Of a DNA stretch of 55,250 nucleotides, positions 50,477 to 55,250 are shown piece by piece. Under the pieces are notes generated by a model that was not told the DNA's origin, searched no databases, and was given only the letters and a program-made list of their open reading frames with translations. The stretch's first letter is position 1, and the number at the start of each line of letters is the position of its first letter. The position numbers and the translations under genes are program-made. The DNA is taken from contig BSBG01000013.1 of NCBI GenBank assembly GCA_030159235.1, forward strand, positions 1 to 55,250, in the 5' to 3' direction. The DNA is from Bacillus safensis (lineage in GTDB: Bacteria; Bacillota; Bacilli; Bacillales; Bacillaceae).

Positions 50477-51334
50477 ATGACACAACAAGTGATAAAACAG
50501 CCTAAAATCATACAGGCCAAGCACCACACCCTTAGTTATGAAGAAAAGACATTGGTCATGGGCATTTTAAATGTCACACCTGACTCTTTTTCAGATGGAG
50601 GAAAGTTTAATCAAGTCGATAAAGCGCTGGCTCATGCAGCGCAGCTAATAGAAGACGGGGCGCATATCATTGATATTGGCGGAGAATCAACTCGCCCGGG
50701 AGCGGCACTTGTCTCAGAACAGGAGGAGCTTTCAAGAGTGATTCCTGTCATTGAGAAGATCACAAAAGAATTGGATATCCCGATCTCTATTGATACGTAT
50801 AAAGCCCATGTGGCAGATGAAGCGGTGAAAGCTGGAGCCTCTATCATTAATGATGTATGGGGAGCGAAGGCAGATCCTCAAATGGCGCATGTGGCAGCGA
50901 AGCACAATGTGCCCATCATCTTAATGCACAATCGCCCTGAGCGAAACTACACACACCTCATTTCAGATATGATCACAGATTTAAAAGAAAGTGTTGAAAT
51001 TGCCAAACAAGCGGGTGTCCGTGATGACATGATCATATTAGATCCAGGTGTAGGATTTGCGAAAAATAAAGAGGACAACCTGAAGGTCATGAATGAGCTT
51101 GAACATTTTTGCCACCTTGGGTATCCACTGCTGCTAGCTACATCTCGAAAACGATTCATCGGTGCGGTCTTAGACCTGCCGCCTGAAGAACGTACTGAAG
51201 GAACGGGTGCGACGGTCTGTCTTGGGATTCAAAAGGGCAGTGCAATGGTCCGTGTACATGATGTAAAAGAAATTGCAAGAATGGCAAAAATGATGGATGC
51301 CATGCTGAATAAGGGAGGCGCTTATCATCGATAA
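50477..51334 (+). CDS. folP: Dihydropteroate synthase
   Basis: Joins p-aminobenzoate and hydroxymethyldihydropterin pyrophosphate; the target of sulfonamides (sul in B. subtilis). The 285-residue TIM barrel has MGILNVTPDSFSDGG near residue 33, GGESTRPG near residue 72 and ATSRKRFIG near residue 220. A GTG at 50468 is in frame, but GTAGGTGG fits ATG 50477, and the length then equals that of relatives. It overlaps folB by 8 bases when the ATC start of folB is used. Confidence 0.96.
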   Translation: MTQQVIKQPKIIQAKHHTLSYEEKTLVMGILNVTPDSFSDGGKFNQVDKALAHAAQLIEDGAHIIDIGGESTRPGAALVSEQEELSRVIPVIEKITKELDIPISIDTYKAHVADEAVKAGASIINDVWGAKADPQMAHVAAKHNVPIILMHNRPERNYTHLISDMITDLKESVEIAKQAGVRDDMIILDPGVGFAKNKEDNLKVMNELEHFCHLGYPLLLATSRKRFIGAVLDLPPEERTEGTGATVCLGIQKGSAMVRVHDVKEIARMAKMMDAMLNKGGAYHR

Positions 51335-51689
51335 AGTATATGTAAATGGAATGGAATTTTACGGCTACCATGGCGTATTTGCAGAGGAAAATAAATTGGG
51401 GCAGCGATTCCGTGTGGACTTAACAGCTTCACTTGATTTAAGTAAAGCCGGACAAACTGATGACCTTAATGAGACCATCAACTATGCAGAGCTCTATCAA
51501 ATCTGCAAAAGCATCGTAGAAGGTGAACCAGTCAATCTTGTTGAAACACTGACAGAAAGAATTGCAAACCAAGTGTTAAAGGACTTTCCGACAGTTCAGG
51601 AATGTACAGTGAAGGTGATTAAGCCAGATCCGCCAATTCCAGGGCACTATCAGTCCGTTGCAATTGAAATGACGAGATCACGCACATGA
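51327..51689 (+). CDS. folB: Dihydroneopterin aldolase (ATC start)
   Basis: Converts dihydroneopterin to hydroxymethyldihydropterin and glycolaldehyde. The 120-residue protein has FYGYHGVFAEEN near residue 11 with the active-site Glu, and KPDPPIPGHY near residue 100. The first ATG, 51351, would remove the strand DKVYVNG that begins this fold and has no ribosome site. GGGAGG (51313-51318) is 8 bases before an in-frame ATC at 51327, which restores exactly the family N-terminus and length. So translation probably starts at ATC. folK overlaps by 4 bases. Confidence 0.92.
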   Translation: MDKVYVNGMEFYGYHGVFAEENKLGQRFRVDLTASLDLSKAGQTDDLNETINYAELYQICKSIVEGEPVNLVETLTERIANQVLKDFPTVQECTVKVIKPDPPIPGHYQSVAIEMTRSRT

Positions 51690-52189
51690 ACAATACCGCA
51701 TACATCGCTTTAGGCTCAAACATAGGGAAAAAGGAAACCTATTTAAAAGAAGCCGTCAAAAAACTGCACGAACATCCAGAAGTTCAAGTAGAATTGATCT
51801 CATCGATATATGAAACCACACCTGTAGGCTACGAAAACCAAGATGACTTTTTAAACATGGCTGTAAAAATCTCGACCTCGCTTCATCCACACGACCTACT
51901 GTCGCTTACTCAGAAAATCGAGCAAGAGTTAGGCAGAACGAGAGAAGTGAGATGGGGCCCGCGAACGGCTGATCTTGACATTTTACTTTATAATCGTGAA
52001 AATATTGAAACAGAACAACTTATAGTGCCACATCCTAGAATGTACGAACGTTTATTCGTTCTTGTACCGATGAGTGAGATTTGCCCAGAAATAGACGAAG
52101 TACAAATAAATGCTGTAACAGACCAAGAAGGTGTAAGCATATGGAAAAAGACATGTGGGGTAGAAGAATTCGTGCATACCGAAAGCTAA
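51686..52189 (+). CDS. folK: 2-amino-4-hydroxy-6-hydroxymethyldihydropteridine pyrophosphokinase
   Basis: Pyrophosphorylates hydroxymethyldihydropterin, giving the substrate for FolP. The 167-residue protein starts with YIALGSNIGKKE and has RWGPRTADLDILLY near residue 90 with the two metal-binding aspartates (DLD), then VPHPRMYERLFVL. ATG 51686 overlaps the folB stop. Its last 49 bases also code for the start of yazB. Confidence 0.97.
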   Translation: MNNTAYIALGSNIGKKETYLKEAVKKLHEHPEVQVELISSIYETTPVGYENQDDFLNMAVKISTSLHPHDLLSLTQKIEQELGRTREVRWGPRTADLDILLYNRENIETEQLIVPHPRMYERLFVLVPMSEICPEIDEVQINAVTDQEGVSIWKKTCGVEEFVHTES

Positions 52190-52374
52190 AAGGGTATACT
52201 CAGGAAGGGTTCGCGAAAAGACTGGGCATCTCTGTCTCTGTCTTAGGAGAAATTGAGCGCGGCAATCGATTACCAACAAACCAATTGGTTGGTCAAATAG
52301 CAGATGCTTTAAATATAACGGTGGAAGAACTTTCGCCAATTCTTAAAGAAGAAAGGAGGGGAAAAGATGTTTAA
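52141..52374 (+). CDS. yazB: Xre-family helix-turn-helix protein YazB
   Basis: A 77-residue single-domain Cro/C1-type DNA-binding protein (RIRAYRKLKGYTQEGFAKRLGI and SVLGEIERGN form the helix-turn-helix). ATG 52141 has AAGGTG upstream; ATG 52153 is a possible alternative. It overlaps folK by 49 bases and dusB by 8, so it is tightly embedded in the folate operon. Its target is unknown; control of its own operon is a simple guess without an operator to show. Confidence 0.88.
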   Translation: MEKDMWGRRIRAYRKLKGYTQEGFAKRLGISVSVLGEIERGNRLPTNQLVGQIADALNITVEELSPILKEERRGKDV

Positions 52375-53368
52375 AATCGGAGATATCGAGATTAAAAACA
52401 AAGTAGTGCTCGCACCAATGGCTGGTGTGTGCAACTCTGCCTTCAGACTGACAGTCAAAGAGTTTGGAGCGGGCTTAGTCTGCGCTGAAATGGTCAGTGA
52501 CAAAGCAATCCTGATCAACAATGCGAGAACAATGGGTATGCTCTACATCGATGAACGGGAAAAGCCTTTGAGCCTTCAAATATTTGGAGGGGAAAAAGAC
52601 ACACTCGTCGAAGCGGCAAAGTTTGTAGACCAACATACAACGGCGGACATTATTGATATCAATATGGGCTGTCCTGTACCGAAAATTACGAAATGTGATG
52701 CAGGAGCGAAATGGCTGCTTGATCCAAACAAGATTTATGAAATGGTCTCTGCTGTCGTAGAAGCTGTAGATAAACCAGTTACAGTGAAAATGAGAATGGG
52801 CTGGGACGAAGACCATATCTTTGCTATCGACAATGCCCGTGCAGTTGAACGAGCAGGTGGACAAGCGGTTGCGCTTCATGGACGGACGCGGGTGCAAATG
52901 TACGAAGGAACAGCGAATTGGGATATCATAAAAGAGGTCAAACAATCTGTTTCAATTCCTGTCATCGGCAACGGTGATGTTAAAACCCCTCAAGATGCAA
53001 AGCGTATGCTTGATGAAACGGGTGTGGACGCTGTCATGATTGGAAGAGCTGCACTAGGAAACCCGTGGATGATTTATCGAACGGTTCATTATTTAGAAAC
53101 GGGTGAACTAAAAGAAGATCCAAACGTGCGTGAGAAAATGTCTGTGTGCAAACTTCACTTAGACAGGCTCATTGAACTGAAAGGCGAGCACGTGGCTGTC
53201 AGAGAAATGAGAAAGCATGCAGCATGGTACTTAAAAGGGGTCCGCGGCAACGCTGACGTAAGAAATCAAATCAATCAAAGTGAAACGAGAGCGGAGCTTG
53301 TACAAGTTCTTGATGACTTTACGATCGAGGCCGAGGCAAAAGAGCTTCAAAGTATAAAAGTAGGATAA
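52367..53368 (+). CDS. dusB: tRNA-dihydrouridine synthase
   Basis: FMN enzyme that reduces uridines in tRNA; 333 residues (YacF in B. subtilis). VVLAPMAGVCNSAFR near residue 15 binds FMN, the catalytic Cys is in INMGCPVPKITK near residue 102, and GNGDVKTPQDA near residue 204 and GRAALGNPW near residue 225 complete the barrel. GGAGGGG precedes ATG 52367, inside yazB. It closes the folate operon before a terminator; its exact target uridines are not predictable from sequence. Confidence 0.95.
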   Translation: MFKIGDIEIKNKVVLAPMAGVCNSAFRLTVKEFGAGLVCAEMVSDKAILINNARTMGMLYIDEREKPLSLQIFGGEKDTLVEAAKFVDQHTTADIIDINMGCPVPKITKCDAGAKWLLDPNKIYEMVSAVVEAVDKPVTVKMRMGWDEDHIFAIDNARAVERAGGQAVALHGRTRVQMYEGTANWDIIKEVKQSVSIPVIGNGDVKTPQDAKRMLDETGVDAVMIGRAALGNPWMIYRTVHYLETGELKEDPNVREKMSVCKLHLDRLIELKGEHVAVREMRKHAAWYLKGVRGNADVRNQINQSETRAELVQVLDDFTIEAEAKELQSIKVG

Positions 53369-53391
53369 GACTATCTTTCTTTTTGTAGCTC

Positions 53392-53419
53392 ACTGCTAGT
53401 GCATGTACTGGCAGTTTTT
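53392..53419 (+). terminator. Terminator between dusB and lysS
   Basis: A 9-bp stem with one G-T pair (53392-53400 with 53407-53415), then T residues. lysS may still be read partly from upstream. Confidence 0.75.
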
Positions 53420-53458
53420 CTGCTTTTCTCTGCAAAATACATTATTGGAGTGATATAA

Positions 53459-54958
<1,500 letters not shown>

Positions 54959-54968
54959 TATATATAAT

Positions 54969-54998
54969 CAAAGCGCCATTTTATCTATGGCGCTTTTT
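54969..54998 (+). terminator. lysS terminator
   Basis: A 10-bp stem (54970-54979 with 54987-54996), 7-base loop and T tail. Confidence 0.9.
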
Positions 54999-55034
54999 AT
55001 TTTTCATAAAATGAAACTTTTTTTAAAAAAACTA

Positions 55035-55063
55035 TTGCAAGGAAAGAATCCAGATGGTATATT
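55035..55063 (+). promoter_or_regulatory. rRNA operon promoter P1
   Basis: TTGCAA (55035-55040), 17 bases, TATATT (55058-55063), with TGG before the -10 giving an extended form. Confidence 0.75.
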
Positions 55064-55118
55064 ATTATTCGTTGCCGCAAAACAGCAACAAGGTTAAAAA
55101 AGAAATTGAAAAAAGTTC

Positions 55119-55148
55119 TTGACTTTAACCGATACAAAATGTTAAGAT
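55119..55148 (+). promoter_or_regulatory. rRNA operon promoter P2
   Basis: TTGACT (55119-55124), 18 bases, TAAGAT (55143-55148). Tandem promoters about 85 bases apart are usual for Bacillus rRNA operons. Confidence 0.75.
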
Positions 55149-55154
55149 ATTAAA

Positions 55155-55250
55155 GTCGCTTACGAGCGATAATGAAGATGATCTTTGAAAACTAAACAAG
55201 ACAAAACGTACCTGTTAATTCGAGTTTTTATAAAAAAATCCTATGAAACT
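55155..55250 (+). other. rRNA operon leader
   Basis: The segment around 55182-55202 (TTTGAAAACTAAACAAGAC) is the conserved leader found before Bacillus 16S rRNA genes, with the antitermination region. A small hairpin TCGCT/AGCGA (55156-55169) lies at the P2 start. The 16S gene itself begins beyond the window. Confidence 0.8.

Noticed and set aside
52475..52945. Minus-strand open frame of 156 codons within dusB
   Set aside because: Shadow of dusB, whose catalytic motifs are clear on the + strand.

Overview
The window is a stretch of conserved Firmicutes core chromosome. Gene content and gene order match the early region of the Bacillus subtilis chromosome, from just after rrnA to the start of the next rRNA operon (csfB ... 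lysS), gene for gene. The proteins are clearly diverged from B. subtilis, so I infer a close relative, most likely of the Bacillus pumilus/safensis/altitudinis group. That species call is an inference from remembered sequences, not a search. Nothing looks horizontally acquired: I see no insertion sequence, prophage, CRISPR array or toxin-antitoxin pair. Almost every gene is on the + strand; abrB is the exception.

Layout. 1-100: end of a 5S rRNA gene and its terminator. 175-4367: csfB (anti-sigma), xpaC-yaaN, yaaO, tmk. 4447-9369: darA-yaaR-holB-ricT-yabA, then trmN6-yazA-rsmI. 9414-10223: abrB on the minus strand and a long regulatory gap. 10224-17127: metS, tatD-type nuclease, yabE, rnmV-ksgA, yabG. 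17250-23334: veg, sspF, ispE, purR-ridA, spoVG, glmU-prs. 23405-29370: ctc, pth, fin, mfd, spoVT. 29573-34796: yabM-yabN-rqcP, yabP-yabQ-divIC, yabR. 34913-35183: tRNA-Met and tRNA-Glu. 35251-43687: spoIIE, yabS-yabT, tilS-hprT, ftsH. 43790-47504: coaX-hslO-yacD, cysK. 47597-54958: the folate/PABA operon (pabB-pabA-pabC-folP-folB-folK-yazB-dusB) and lysS. 55035-55250: tandem promoters and leader of the next rRNA operon.

How the genes work together. Housekeeping genes for translation (metS, lysS, ksgA, rsmI, rnmV, pth, tilS, dusB, rqcP), nucleotide and PRPP metabolism (tmk, prs, purR, hprT), cell-wall precursors (glmU, ispE, yabM) and cofactors (folate, CoA) are interleaved with sporulation genes. 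The sporulation genes carry a near-complete set of sigma-factor promoters readable in the sequence: sigma-H (spoVG), Spo0A-sigma-A (spoIIE, abrB), sigma-F/G (csfB, fin, probably spoVT), sigma-E (yabP) and sigma-K (yabG). A perfect sigma-B promoter precedes ctc, and an ECF-sigma promoter reads antisense into yabE.

I did not find a previously undescribed multi-gene system. The most interesting signals are regulatory or at start codons: the antisense ECF promoter behind yabE; ATC start codons for folB and probably yabE; matched sigma-F/G promoters on the two forespore anti-sigma genes; a second cluster of Spo0A-box-like heptamers between abrB and metS; a (G/T)AG series over the pabA ribosome binding site; and a circularly permuted von Willebrand A domain in YabS.
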